Origin: Cardiocondyla obscurior
Lineage: Eukaryota; Arthropoda; Insecta; Hymenoptera; Formicidae
Length of the DNA stretch: 64,000 nucleotides
Direction of reading: 5' to 3'
Assembly: GCF_019399895.1 (NCBI RefSeq)
Contig: NC_091878.1
Span: 3,844,001-3,908,000, forward strand
Shown: positions 49,174 through 63,133 of the stretch, one piece after another
Layout: the number at the start of each line of letters is the position of its first letter
Position numbering within the stretch: the first letter of the stretch is position 1
Notes under the pieces: generated by a model
Database searches by the model: none
The model's input: the letters and a program-made list of their open reading frames with translations, nothing else
What the model was told of the DNA's origin: nothing
Translations under genes and position numbers: made by a program

Positions 49174-49952
49174 ATGGACCACGGAGCGATGGACAGCTCT
49201 TCCGACCACAGCAGCCGTGCCAGTCCCGTAACCGGCAGTCCGAAGCATCCCCACAGCCCGTCGACGCAACAGAGCCAGCAGCAGCAGCTCCACGGCAGCC
49301 AGCACCAGCCGCCGCCGTCTCATCAGCAATCGCACGGGCGCGATCAAATTCGCGAGCATCAGCAGGGCCAACACCGCGGCGTGCCGACTCCAGGCTCGCC
49401 CACGAGAGGCTCGCCACCTCAGGGCCTTCCTCTGAGTCCGCCACCGTTATCGGCCGGGGGCGGCCCCGGGGCACCGCCGGGTATGGTGCCTCGCATGCCG
49501 GGACTACCGCCGCCGGGGCTGGGGCTGCTGGGCCAGCTCGGCGGTATGCTCAGCGGCCACCACGGCTCGCCGCTCGAGCTTATGGCGGCACATCACGCGG
49601 TTTTGCCGCCGCGATCGTACAACAGTCCGCCGCCGATCAGTACCAGCGATCCCACCGCCAACGAGTGCAAACTGGTCGACTACCGCGGTCAAAAAGTCGC
49701 CGCGTTCATCATCGCCGGCGACACGATGCTCTGTTTGCCCCAGGCCTTCGAGCTGTTTCTCAAGCACCTCGTGGGCGGCCTTCACACAGTCTACACGAAG
49801 CTCAAGCGGTTGGATATCGTGCCGTTGGTGTGTAACGTCGAGCAGGTGAGAATTCTACGTGGTCTCGGAGCCATCCAGCCAGGCGTCAATCGGTGCAAGC
49901 TGCTCAGCTGCAAGGACTTCGACATTCTTTACAGGGACTGCACCACGGCCAG
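49174..49952 (+). CDS. dac: dachshund, first coding exon (partial gene)
   Basis: The exon encodes 259 residues and ends at a GTAAGT donor in phase 2. The rest of the gene lies beyond the window. The first 160 residues are low-complexity, rich in Ser, Pro, Gln and His (short poly-Gln near 32-40). Residues 163-259 are the Ski/Sno/Dac DNA-binding homology domain (DHD1), with landmarks DYRGQKVAAFI, LCLPQAFELFLKHLVGGL, HTVYTKLKRLDIVPLVCNVE and LGAIQPGVNRCKL, essentially as in other animals. Dachshund is a nuclear transcription cofactor of the retinal determination network (with eyeless, eyes absent and sine oculis), and patterns legs, eyes and mushroom bodies. The ATG at 49174 follows a CTCCC context and is the first in frame after stop codons. 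The DHD2 exons are not in this window. Confidence 0.96.
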
Positions 49953-52900
49953 GTAAGTTTACTCCAGCGGGCCTCACCGTAGGTCATTGCGATTTGCGAG
50001 TAAACGCCAATAAATCGAGAAAATCTTTATTTGAACGCGCGATTTAATCTTCTCTCTCGTGTCAGCTGACGATTAATATGCGGAATCTACGGAACGGTAG
50101 GCTTTCTAAGACCGTGACTTTGTAATTTTGGCGAAGCCAATTTCGCTGGACATTGCCTCGTGGCGATCGTGCCATTATTATCCTTTAAATGTTGTTCGAA
50201 AAAAATTTTGCGTAATAGCGACGAGTGGCAGATGTCTGTCGGCCACTGTTCATAATTAACATTGGTTGTTTCAAAGGGGGAAAAAAAATAAAAAATAAAA
50301 AAAAATAAAATAAAAACGAAACTGAGGAGGATTCCGGAAATAGCGCTCGCGCATTCGGCAGCCGGGCGCGCTTTCTTGGCCACCGTTAGTGCGAACGGAA
50401 GCTACGATCTTCGCATACATTAATAACGCGTGGTGTCGCCGGCGGGCAGCACTTTATCTTCGCCCCGTACCTCGGCTACCAGCCCGCCAAAAAGTACTTT
50501 AATTGTGCACCACCTACCGCTCCTTAAGACTTGATCATCGTCGGGAACGGCTCCCGGTGACCCTCGGGCCCTTTTCGCATAGGCAGTTTACGGGTGATCT
50601 TCGTTCGTCGTGAAATTACTCGGCGAAATTGCGTTTCGCGAGTCTAGAAGGGAATGCCATTTCGTGCACGGGCTCATTTACATTTCGAATCTTTTTGTTG
50701 AGGAGAGGAAGGCCCGACTTGTTAAACAGCGCGATAAAAAGAACGCGTGCGCGCGACAACGAAACGTTGAAATAGCCCCGGGTGTAGTGCGGTAGCGCGG
50801 CACGTGCTCCTCGTTTCTAGGATTGTCACAGAGCTCCCGCGCCAACAGGTGTCCCTTTCACGGTAGTTTCTCTGAATGAATCGTCCCCGAGCGGGGAGAG
50901 AAAGAGAGGCTGCCGGGCGGGAGGAAGCGAGCCCGGTTGTACAAGCTCTCCCACCCACGAGGTAGACGACAGACGAAACGGAATGGTATACGGAACGAGG
51001 GGATTTAAGGTCGTCGGGGAAAGTGTTGTCCTCACGAGGCCCTCAGTTTTAGCCCTCCCGTGTCGTACGAGATCATTTCGCCGATCGGCGTTTCGCGCCG
51101 GTCGCTCGGCTTAGCTAATCTCCCTCGATTCGCTTTCAGTCACACAATCTGTTTGTCATTCGATTGTCGCGACGCGGCCGAAATCTCTTGGTGCTCGTGG
51201 CGGTTCGGTAAATAGGCAATACTTGTTCGGCGCGCGATGCGCAGCGGCAGTCGCAACGGAAACGGATTCAGCGCGACACGGAGAGAGGGACCGAGCGAGA
51301 GGCAGTCGAGGGATATCCCGAGGGACGGTGCGAAAGAGACCGGAGAGATCGTTCAGAAAGAGAGAGAGAGCGAGAAGGAGGAAGCTCGTAGGGATTGCGG
51401 GGATCTAAATAATCCGGAGTCGCAGTCGCAGAACAGAGTTTCGCGAGCCGTCGGCTCGCGCGGGTCTTGCTTTACCCGAGCGCGTTTCGTTTCCGGGCTA
51501 TTTAACGCTAGACGTAAAAAAAAATCGCCAGTTACCACGATATTCTGTCACCCATAATTTCCATTAGACAATTTAGATCTCTGCCTCGTTAGAAAATAAG
51601 ATTTCGCGATATTAAAAGACAAGAGATCACCGTTGTTCTTCAATTCTCTGTCCGACGGTTTAGCAATTTACTTCCATAGTTATCGCATTTCCCATCTAAT
51701 ATCAAAAACACCTCGTGACTCATTATCATATTAATGATTACACGCTTAGAAATATTCGTTACGCTTATCGCGATGATCTCGGCGATAACGAGACAAGCAG
51801 AGCGCGGCTTCTGGTTCTTCGGGATTCCGTCCTCTCGCGCGGGAGGTTTCCACGATTTTGTTCGCGGAGGCGAAAAACGGGATGATCGAAAGGCTGCGAC
51901 GCGGCCGTTCTGTGCGGTCTTGGTCGCGTGTACCGTTGACGGTCGTTACATTCTGATAATACACGGCGGCCGCATATCCACGCCGGTGCAACACGCGCGC
52001 GCATTGCACTTGCACACCTACGCGGCGGCGGTGGCGGCGGCTGCACGTCGGCCCGGCCGTTCTCCTATCGGGCCGATGCAACAGCATGCGCCCGGAACCG
52101 CACCAATAATTCAGGGGGGATTTTTCTTGCGGTTTGCTGCAGCGCGGCGCCGGGTGCGCCGTTCCGTTCGAGCGGCCCGCAGATACAGGGCCGATTGCGC
52201 CGGACGGCGCCGTATTTCGTGCTCGCGGCCGGTAATAGCGTTAAAAAGCGACGTATGCGAGCGACAACAGCCTAGCGAGCGCGGAATTACAATGCGGAGG
52301 GAGAACGGTCGCGGGGGACACGCGTGTCGGAGCGTCCCGCGTAACGAGCGCACGATGCGTGAATCGTTCCTAGCGCGCGGTGTATTTTTAAACGCCGCGT
52401 TTATTCCTTATCGCGGGACTTCCTCCCGCAGGTAGGCGAAAGGCAAGCCCCGAAGACGCGAGCCGAGGTCTCCTCGCTATCTGATCGCGGGCAATGTTAG
52501 GTACACTCATTACGAGCGAGTCAAAAAAAAAAAAAGTAATCGGTCGCGATAATTGTGTACCGTATGCGCAAAGTCGTTGCGGGTCCTATGATAATCGGTG
52601 GGGAAACAATAACGCGCGGCTAACGAGACGGGTCAATTATATTAATTAATTTGCCTAACTCGGTTGACGAGCGATCCGGCTTCTCGCAAACTAGCCCCGG
52701 CCTTTTCAGAATCGAGCGTTTAATTGGGAATTGACGAAAAGAGGTCGGAGCGCGGAGGAGATAAAGCAGTAAAAGAAGGGAAAAAAAAAAGAATGCGGAG
52801 GAGAGTACACGACGAACGGAGAGGAAAGGACGCGTGCTTTTTCCTCGCTCTTCCTTCTTCCTATCGAGCGCGCGCGGCGCTTAGCTTACCTGGTTATAAC

Positions 52901-53026
52901 AACAGCCAGTTGGAGGTACGTGGGAGTGCGCGCGGCCCTGGACTATAATTCTATGCGCTATTAGCCGTTTAATTATAAAATTGTGCATAGATTAATTGGC
53001 TCCCGTAATGGCCCTAACAATGCACA

Positions 53027-53205
53027 GACATATTGTGAGAGAGCGAGAGACACGGGGGAGAGAGAAAGGAGGGGGGTTACGCGGAGAGAATAGAACCGGC
53101 GAGGAGCGAGGAGAGGCAGCGCGAGAGCTCGACAGACGAAGAGAGAGCGAACAGAGAGAGCCCGAGAGAGAAAGGGAGAGAGAGAAAGAGAGAGAGAGAG
53201 AGATG
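53027..53205. repeat. GA-rich microsatellite
   Basis: Imperfect (GA)n with purine-only segments, ending in a clean GAGAGA run at about 53182-53202. Multiple GAGAG units could bind GAGA-type factors. Confidence 0.8.
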
Positions 53206-56200
53206 CAGCAGAAAGCCGTTATTAATATTTATTTCCTCTGCTCGCTCCTCCCAGCTCCTGGTTGTTGCCGTGCGCCGATGCGTGGTTATAGGCTACGTAA
53301 GCTTTTAATATCTATGCGCTCGTGTTAACTGCACGAATACACAAATAGGGCTCGGTAAAGTCCTCGTGTGAGCGCGCGTTGTGCTTTCTCCGCGGCTATG
53401 CGCGCTCTCGGGAGGCAGCGTCGCGATATTATTCGACGGATGGACGTCTCGAAAAAGGGACCGCTCGATTCTTTTGCCGGGCCGAGTGGAGAGCGATCGT
53501 CTACCTCCCCTTTTCCTCTCGCTCGTCTCTCTTTCTCTTTTTCACCGTACCTTTTCCACTTCTCTCCGCGTACAAACACGTATCTATCTGGTAATTGTAT
53601 CGTTTACAGCAGCTGGCAGGCCTCTCCGGCCTTTTTTTTTTTTTTCCCCTGTTACGTATCCTGCGCGGGGAATTGGGCCGCCAGCGTGATATTATAAAGG
53701 CTCGCATGACCCCATTGTTAGCATTACTTTTCATCGAGATATACGCGCACGCTGCCGCCGTCGTTCTCTGCGTACGCGCGTTCATAGATGCACCCACGGC
53801 GCGAGCGAGTGAATGCGTGCGTGCGTGCGTGTCTCTCCATTAAATCCGCGCTGGCCGATTAATCCCGTAACCGAAAACGAAGTCCGCCGCCGCGCGCGCG
53901 CGTATCTCGGTATCGTGAGAATAATTCAGGCAACTCGAATCGATGAGAAACCGCGGGGGCGGATAAGCCTTGAACTTTATAATGTGCACGGTAACGAAAA
54001 CGCGGTCCCGCGCTCCAGACTTTTATTGATAAATGTTTCGCCTCGATTGGAAAACCGTGCGGGGTCATCGCAGCGCATCCATTACTGACCGTTTCAAAGC
54101 TCGCGGACGATCCGTGTAACGACACCGGTGTTAACATTTATTCACGCGTTTAATTGTTGACGATGCGGGGCGCGAGCGGTTTATCGAGTTGTTTAATTAC
54201 TCGGCGATCCACTCCGGGGAAATCGGAGCGCGGCCTTCTCTGTTTATAGAATTCCCGGCCAGCGGTCACTAATCTTTCCTTACAATCGTTCTTAATTTAC
54301 GGAAATTAATTGAAAACACAAATCTGAGAGGGGTGCCTTTCTTCCCAGCATCCACCCGCCGGCTTCCCCGCCGCCCGCTTCTGCTCCGCCATCCAGCCTA
54401 CTCCCGCGCCTCGCCCGTAATTCTCGGTAATTAATAATCTGCAACAAGTAATAATAAAGCCAGTAATCCGGGCGCGCGCGCGGTGCCGCGGCCAAGCGGC
54501 GTTCTTAATTCTGGATAATTAATGCAAAGACAAACAAGAAGGATTAAAGCCCGCCTCCGCTTTTTCTCCTGTTCTTTCTCCGCACTTTTCCCCTTTTTAA
54601 CGCTCTTATTCGCTTGCAAAGATGGCCGACCCCGTCGCGGCGACCGAAATATCCGGCGTTTTCTACTTCCTCTTCTTTAGAAAAAAAAAATTATTAAGCT
54701 CGCAGTACGCATAATTACGTCTCCTCCGCTCTTGCGAGAACCTTCGATCTTACTCTGTTAATTTAATACCTCCCCGAGGTTGAACAATCGGAACGTCGCG
54801 TATTCTAATTGCACGGGCAGAAAACAATTAAGGAGAGCCTTAATTTGCATCCGACGAAGAAGGGGGAAGGGAGTACGTGTTGGCTGCGCCGTGCAACGAT
54901 AAAGTCACAATATTATTATCGCGATCTCTGGCATCGTCTGCCGACCGTCTGCGTGCGGCAAGACGAGATCGTTTCTCGAGGACGATGGGAACCCGCGCGC
55001 GATACGTCCAGAGAGGCGAGGAGGGCCGGGAAGAAGGGGCAGGATGCGAGAAGCCGGGGCCCCATGGCTATAATCACGAAGCCTCTTGATGGCGAGATAC
55101 AAATGCAAGTCATCAGGACCCCGCATTGTATCGCAATGGCGCCAGGCTCCCGTTCCGCGTTTCCCTTTCGGCGTTCCCCGAACGCGCTCGCTCCAACATC
55201 GTACCGTGTGCTCCGGACAGAACCCGAGAAAGGCTCCCAATTTGGAGCGTTAAATACGCGGCCGTTGCGCCGATACGCCGCGGTATTTTGTGCTTCCTGC
55301 CGCGTCGTTAACGCGCGTTTTCGCCAATCACGATGGGCTCGATCAAGCCGCCAGGTAATTTCTCTCGTCGTTTCTCCTACCATCCGTGAGACAAATCGAT
55401 CCTCTCGGGATCCACAATTTCGGCAGTATTTATTTCACGTCACATTTATTAAATCGGAAGGACATATCAGTTTTATTTGATCAAGCAGATTTAATTACTT
55501 TCTTTTATTTTATTCTGGGATCAAATGTCAACTTTGCATTCAATTATTACGAGCTTCGAAAGTCCGTGATTTTAATGGCAAATCGAGATCGATTAAGTAT
55601 AGCGAGATCGTTGAGGTCAGCCGACGCGTCGGCCGCGCTGCGTTACTTTTGACATCGGCTCCCTTTCCGCGCGTCGCATCCCAGAATCGATTGTTTCGAC
55701 GCGAGCCAGTGACCTACATGAAAACAGCTGATTGCGGCTGTGGTACCCACGAGTCCCATTTTGTCTCTCTCCCCTCGCTGCGACGCCGCCACCCTCGTAA
55801 AGAACTATCCCCAAGAGCGCGTCTTCCTCGCACGCCCGGCTGGTGAAACCCGGCAACGGCTCGTCGGGCGAAACAAGGGTCCTTAATCCTTCTCCGTTTT
55901 TATCGCTACCCCAGATTGGAGTCGTCCCCGGCGCGCCGGCACGAATATTCATTACACGTAGCAATAATACGGCACACATAAATTTGCAAATGTAATAAAA
56001 ATTCATGCGACAGATTGATTAATCGACCGATCGACAAATCGCCTGAGAATCTCCTCTCTCCGTATCGGCCGAGCGATCGTGTCTCGTTACGAGCGACAGG
56101 ACGGGAGACTTCAAGGGGCTCGCGCAAAGTAATAAATATCCAGATCGCGATAAAGCATCTCCTTCCTGCGGTCGATATTGTCTTATGGATTCCTCGCGGC

Positions 56201-56487
56201 GTCGTGCTCTGTATTACGGAAAACACTCGGCCGCCGCCTCCCTCGGGAGACACGCTTAAGAATCCCGCGTTTGTGCATGCAATCGCGTGTTCACGTCGAG
56301 TAAGCCGCGCCTCGATAGCTCTCGTCGTGGACGTGTCGTGCGGGCCCGCAAATCCTTTGCGGCAACAATTTTATGCGGCCGCGGATTCAGCGGAATCGAT
56401 CCGAGAGCCAAGACGAATTCCGGCTTTCTTATTACCGTGATCGCTTATATTCGATAGAGCGGGGATCCGCATTAGGCGATTAGTTTC

Positions 56488-56512
56488 TTTTTTTTTTTTT
56501 TTTTTTTTTTTT
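56488..56512. repeat. poly-T run
   Basis: Run of about 25 T in the dachshund intron. Confidence 0.85.
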
Positions 56513-57910
56513 GCTTTCCGTCGTACCTACACCCCCGTGTCCCTTTGCCTACTCGGACCGAGTTATTACCTTCACGACATCTTCGCTCGCGACGTCACTC
56601 GCGAAAAGGTGAACCGCTTGTCCGTCTTTCTTTCCCAGATCGCCTCAGCCGCATTCGTGTGTCGTAAGTCCGATCGCGTTTACTTCAGTCCGCCTCGCGC
56701 GATATAAAATATCCGGCGCACACATGTAATTTACCAATGATCGATCGGCCGGAAGTGATAGGAGAAGCATTCCGACGGGATACGCTTGATCGTCGAATTA
56801 TTGCCGGCCGCGGTGATTGGTTTCAGCCGAGTAAGTTGCTATGTATTTGCCGATATACGAAGTTTCTGGCGAGTGCGGAGTTGCGGAGAGACACGGCCGT
56901 AGGAACGCTTCTTAATCTGTGAAAAATGTCGCCGCGTTGATCGTTGCGTAATTGCCACAATTACGCGTTACCCGGCAATATCGCGGTGGCATTATAATCG
57001 TCGTCGACTCGTGTCGGAATGCCGGAGCGAGTTTCAAGTTTTCGTCGGGCGAGCGAGTGGCACGAAAGCCAGCCCTCGCCGTCTTACCGCGGGGCGGCCT
57101 GTCACAACGATACTCGGTAATTTCGAGTGATTCGTGGACGACGTCAGCGAGCATATCGCACCCCTTTCGCTGGCAAAGAAGGGTTGAGGGGGCGGCGGCG
57201 TTCGTGCACACGCTAGCCACTCCAACTCGTTACGTACGGTAATTAAACGACGCACGAGACCACCCGAGAAGCCAGGTGGCAGTTAGAACTTGGACGTTTA
57301 AGAGAAATCAAGTCGTTGTTAGAACCCAAGCGCACTCGTCCGGCGTGCTTATTCCGGATCGATTGCGCAAACGTCGCGATTGCATCGCCGGCGGCCTGTA
57401 ATTAGCGAGATTTACTTTCTTCGTTTGCCACCCGATCGCGGATAAGGGCGGAGGGGGATATTCGCGAGCGATATTCAGAGACGGCTTCGAAATACGTCGC
57501 GGCGAAATCGGCGCCGATCGCGGATCGGCGAAAGGGGGTTCGAACTGAGCCGTCTGTTCGGCTCGCGTGCCGTCGAGTTTGGCGCAACGTCGCGCGTCAA
57601 TCAAAATCGGCCTCTCGGGTAGCTGCTCCTATAGTAATGATCCCCGCACTCGATGTCGAGTCGATCTTACGTACATGGACGCCTGATAGCCCCTGTGATA
57701 TACCCTTGAAGGGTGCCCAGGCCGCGAGTCTCTCTCTCGTCAGCTCCCAGTCAGCCCAGTCAGCCAACTCGACCGGCGTTCGCCGGGCGAGGAGGCCATC
57801 TTTACACGCGTGCGGTCCGCTTGCGTGATGCACGCATGCCGCCTCTCCGCCTTGGTATTCCGCTCTTTCTTCCTCCGCGGGGCCCGTCATTTCTTGTTCT
57901 CTTTTCCTCA

Positions 57911-57940
57911 CCTCCCTCTTTCTCTCTCTCTCTCTCTCTT
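57911..57940. repeat. (TC)n microsatellite
   Basis: CT-rich run with an uninterrupted TC stretch, about 57920-57938, in the dachshund intron. A second shorter TC run is at about 57964-57974. Confidence 0.85.
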
Positions 57941-59518
57941 TTCGTGTCTATACACATGTATATCTCTCTCTCTTTCGTTTTCATGCACGTCTTCCGGCGA
58001 TAGCGGATACCTCGGCTTTACGCGCGACCGTTTACGCGCTTTTCCCTTTCGCACACGAATGTAGGCTTACGGGATAAATGCCGCGTGACTGGGAGATATC
58101 GATCGAACAAGTTTACGCGAGAATCCGCCGAGTTAATGCCTCTAGGTTCTTCTCGACGGTCTTCGTCAGCCGCCGACGATCCGCGCGGAGAGAGCGAGAC
58201 GCGGGTGGCAGGTGTGATAACCGCCGATAACTACTATCGATCGCTACGCACGGACTCGAACTGCTCGGTGATCTATTTACCTAAACCGCGCGAGATTCGC
58301 TCACGGGTCCGCTCACGCTTTCGCTTCGTCGAAAAATCAGCTTTCGGGGAGAGGAAAAACTGGTGCTCGCGTGTCGTTCGAAAATTTCTAGCGGTAATAT
58401 ACGCGATCGTAATCTCGCGTTACTGAATTGCGGCGCGCCTCGCGTTCGCTCGGCATCGCGCGGGCAAGAATATTTGTTCTAAATTAACGAGTTCGCCGGG
58501 CAGTTAAGCTCGCCCTCGGAAGAGAGGTATGCATTCGACAGCCGCGACTCGGGTCCAAATCATTTTTCGGGATCAGTCGGAAATTGCCCTTTCATTAACA
58601 CGGCATCGCGATCCCGGGGCGCCCGCCGAGGGAAACCGGCTTCAGATCGGCACGCCATTTCTACCGTAATCTCGCGGAGTGAATCATTCGATTCCATCTT
58701 CCTTCCTCCCTGCGCAATCTAGGCGATCTCGACGAGATCGACGAAAGGGGAGGGGCGCCCTCCCGTGCATATCACTCCCGAACCCGGGCGTAACAGCATG
58801 CAAATAACACGAGCGGATTCGGTCTACGACCTCTCCGACGACCACCAAAAATGAAAGGAGGAAAAAAACCGTCCACTCCAATCTCGGGGTCTTATTTTTT
58901 CGTCATTCAAGCGCAATCGAATCTCTTTCGTCAAAGTACCGGTTAACGGATCGTCTCTCTCCTTTCACGTTGACTTTAATTTTCGATCAGAGTTCACGAA
59001 AACGTTAGATTTCTCGCGAGGTTTCATTTGATACGTTCGATGAAAAAGTTTTAGCTTCAATTTGCATTTTTCCAACTTTTGTGAATTTTTTCCTTGGTCG
59101 ATCGCCGCCCGATTCTTTAATTCGTTGCGCACGTCGCGCGCACTTCGGACGAGTAATATGTAATTATATCATTGTTGGGAATTGGCTGCCAGTCGTTGCA
59201 CACAGTTCGGGGGCCCGCGAACGAGCGGCCGAGGTGTTATTAGCGCTTGACATTGATACATCCGACCACGTCGTGTTCGCAGTGGCGTGGATAACGCGTT
59301 ATCCGCTCCGGCGTATCCGATCGGCGAGCCGATCGCATCGGCGACGATTCCGCAGGCAGATGTTCGTCGTGTTTGTCGTTTCGACAAGGGGCCAGGGCGA
59401 TAACGAATCGTGCGAGTTAATTAGGCCGACCTGATCGCACCGGCGAGTGACGCAAAATTAAGAAAAATTTTTAATAACTCCGCTTGACAGTGAGAAGACA
59501 TTATTGCATCATCATCCC

Positions 59519-59603
59519 GAGAGAAAATGTAGTTATTTTTAGATCCAATCATGATTTTATGAGCATTTCTCACGATAAACATGGTTGAATTAATTATAAA
59601 TAT
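59519..59603. repeat. AT-rich dispersed repeat, copy 2
   Basis: About 85 bases similar (roughly three quarters identical by eye) to 38980-39067 in the same orientation, sharing AAAATGTAGT, TGATTTT, ACGATAAA and AATTAATTATAAATAT in the same order. It lies in an AT-rich island of the dachshund intron. Confidence 0.55.
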
Positions 59604-62600
59604 TTAGGGTGTTATAAAAATTCAATAAAATGTGGATTCATTGGCGAAAGGTATCGGCAAGTTTATCAAGCAAATGCATCGGTGTTCTGCAGTCTTTTTA
59701 GAGCCGCGCGTTCGTTTTCTTTGTTACATGTTCTTTCTTCGACGGCTTTTTAGTTAAGACCAAACGACTTTTCGCGAAAGCGGTTATTCGCCGAGTCCCG
59801 TCATTCTCACGATCGTTATTATATACCGCGTCGATCGCACAGGTTGCAAAATAAACAAAAACAAAATATAATTGAACCAGTCATTTATTCATATCATTAT
59901 TCGTACATCAATTAATTGAATAAGTTATACTTGACTCAATCATCGAAAAGAAACTGCATTCTTCCCTCGGTATTCGTTCATTTCCAATGTAGATGAACTT
60001 TAGTCTCTGTTATCTCGCTTCTATCTTTTCCCAAGAATGAGATTTTTAGAATTATTCAAGTATTACGTAAATCCGTGCGCTGGCAAAAAAAAAAAGAAAT
60101 TGATTAATTTCAAATCGTCGTTAATTCATAGAGGTTAGCGTATTAAGAATTGATGTTAATATCTCAGGGAATGATCGGGGATAATTCGCGATCGAGATGG
60201 AATCGAACAAAACGATGCGCTCGGCGCTGAGAGTCCCGACCGTTGCGAGTATCCACGAGCGGGCATAGGCATGTAATTACGCGGGATTCTGGCTCTCGAA
60301 AGCGTTCGCTATTTATCAACGTCGCTCGTTATGGCGTCTTCCCGGGGCCGAGTTATCCAGGCAAAAGCAGGAAAAAAAAAAAAAAAAAATAGTCGCGTTC
60401 GGTCGATTTAATTGTTAAAATCCCTTGAACGAGAGGTATCGAAACGCGAAATATCGGAACGCTACTTGCGCCTTCGTCGATCGGCGAAAAACTCGAATCC
60501 ATTAAACGATTTAATATCCAGCGTTACGGTAGTAGGTATACAATACATGTACGTACCACGACGCGTCGGTCTTGGGGATAGATCGGGCTGCATCGCGCGC
60601 CGCGAATAAATTATAGGATGATTGTGCACGATCGTGACGTTTCGCGAGAAAAGTTATGGGGCCGCGGCTCGGTTGAAATTGCTTCAATTACCAACTTTAC
60701 GTTTTCCGACGTGCCTCGCGATCGCGGCGCTTGATAACCGTTGCGCCGCCAATTTCTTTTTAATTCCGCTGACGATTCGAAAACGTTCGAGCGCTTCTTC
60801 GCGCGCTCGCACGTACACACGGACGCGATAACGCATACAAAACCGCGAGAAGACGGCGGGGGCGGCGGATCCTCGCGCGGTGTTTCGGACGATTATTATC
60901 GCCTGACACCGGCCATAAAGTACATTTTAATTCGCGCACACTGCGCGAGATAAGGCCTAGACCAGCCAACCGCCGTGCGTGCCTCGAATGTGTATCCAAG
61001 GCGGGAGAGGGTGCGCGATCCGCCTGGCGACCGTGGGACAATCAGACTTGCAAAAACGGGACTTAATTGGGCCTTTAATCGCGGCGAAAATGATGATTAA
61101 TCGCGGAAGAGTCTCGGGCGTAATCTGGAGTGCTCGAGAAAGCGGGGCCGCAAGATAAATCGCGGGCGTCTCCGTGGCCCGGCTACATGCACGGCCAGAA
61201 AACGGTCGTAACTTACAACACCTGCGAAAGGAGGGGGGGAGGGAGACCCCCGCGTGTAATATATCTCGCTGAATTATTTATCTATCGACAGACGATGGAT
61301 ACCCAAACTCCCGCGAGAAGAACCGTACGGCGATCAAGTCGACTCGCGCGCGAGCGCGATCTTAAACGCATCCGAGGATGTTGCCGTTAACTTAATACGC
61401 GGTTTCATCCGCAGCCACATGTACAATATATGAACGCCGACTCCTCGTTGACTCGATCGTATATCTCACGCCGCCGGCGGAGTTTAGACAACCGTTGCCC
61501 GCGGAAATATCAGCATTGTATAAACTCGATCCCGCGGAGGGAAAAGGGGGGAGGGCATTCTATGCACGCGATGTATCACGGGAATCTTCCGCACGGCCAA
61601 TTTCGGATATGAGAGCGAGCTAAAGAAAACGGACTCAGAAATAGGAGAGCGGCAGGAATTCCGTTCCGTCGCCGCTCTAGAGAGAGAGAGAGAGAACGGG
61701 GAACAGTTTCGTCGGCGCGGTTATTTCGCCGTTTACTCTCATTCTTCGCTCCTCTCCCTCTTGACCGCGGCGGGCCCAGCCATCTGCCCCTTTTTCCCGC
61801 GTTCGTTGCCCTTTTTTCCCCGTTTCCATTTCCCGTCGCGCGGATATCTTCTTTCGCGCATCGCGCGGCTTTTTTTTTAATTTTTTTTTTCTTATTAATT
61901 CAGCACCTGACGATTTGCTAATCGGCGAAAGTTTCTGTTTCAAGAGGAGATTCAGAGATTGTCCGATGGTTACCGCTTTTCCAGCGATGCCGATTGATCC
62001 GCGTTTAACTCACTTGTTAGTTCCGCGATTTAATTTCACGAGATCTTGTAATCTTGATTCGAAACGAGAAACCGGCGTTTTGCGCGTCCCGAGAGGCTTT
62101 CAAAGTGGCTCTCGGTTGCCGTTGATTTTTCAAGCGAGGCCGGTTGATCTCGCGATCGACTTCTCGCCCGGTGGACCCGCGGTGACGCGTATTCCGGCTC
62201 TCAAGGAGACCTCGAAAACGAACCGTCGTTAATGAGGCGATATTTCAGTTTTTGAATAACTGACCTAGCCCGGGAGAAAGAGAGAGTCCGGAATACACGT
62301 CGAACCGGTTCCGAGGGCAGTCTCGGCCGCGTCTACCCGTGGAAACATATGTCTCGACGACGCGGCCCCCTTTCCTCTTCTCCCCCCCTCGTTCATCGGG
62401 CCTTTGTCCGACGCATTGTACGCGCGACCGCTCGCGCGCTCGTTCCCGATTTTATCGGCCCCGGCGCTCATAATTCGCGCGTTGCATGCGTATCTGCTCA
62501 TCTGGGAGTCTTCCGCGCACCTATGCGCCGGCCTCTCCCCCCCCGTTTTTCGCCTTTATCGGCCGCGCGGACGTACACGCGCATACATCATCCGGTCGAT

Positions 62601-63103
62601 TCGGTACCTAATGGCCGTTTCAGTCTCGGACGTGTACCCTGCGCCTCGATCGTCTCCTCCCTGGAGCCCCGCGTGGCTTTTCACGTCAAATTCTCGTTTT
62701 CCCCGGCGGTGTAACGAGAGCGCGCGCACGAGTGCTTGCGGTTTACCGTTCCCGTCACGTTTCGGACGCGAAGCGATTCTTTCTTTTTTTTTATTCCGTG
62801 CTCGCCGCGTCTTCGCGATCGCGAGATCGATCTCGAGATCGACGAGAGCGAAGGCGAGGACACGCATCTCCTCGTTCCGAATCGTTCCCTCGTGTTGATA
62901 GACGTTTCATCGCCCGGACGAGGCCGAGAGGCTGTTTCTCGCGACGAAAGAAATGGAGGGCGGCGGGAAGGAGGGACGGAGGTGCCAGGTCGATCGAACG
63001 AGACTGCTTCGGGCGAACAAGAAGCCGTTGTGGCTGCCGTTTGGTGTATACGCAACATAGTAGCGTGGAGAATGAAAAAAATCGCGCCGGGCATCGAACG
63101 AGA

Positions 63104-63133
63104 GAGACAGGAAAGAGAAAGAGAGAGAGAGAG
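63104..63133. repeat. (GA)n microsatellite
   Basis: GA-rich run, with an uninterrupted GAGAGAGAGAGAG at about 63121-63133, in the dachshund intron. Confidence 0.8.

Noticed and set aside
51734..52435. 233-codon frame in the dachshund intron
   Set aside because: Arg- and Ala-rich with no recognisable motif, in a CpG-rich intron; not compatible with the known dachshund protein.
57538..57552. GGTTCGAA stretch resembling a tRNA T-loop
   Set aside because: No acceptor stem, D-arm or anticodon arm at the right spacing could be found around it.
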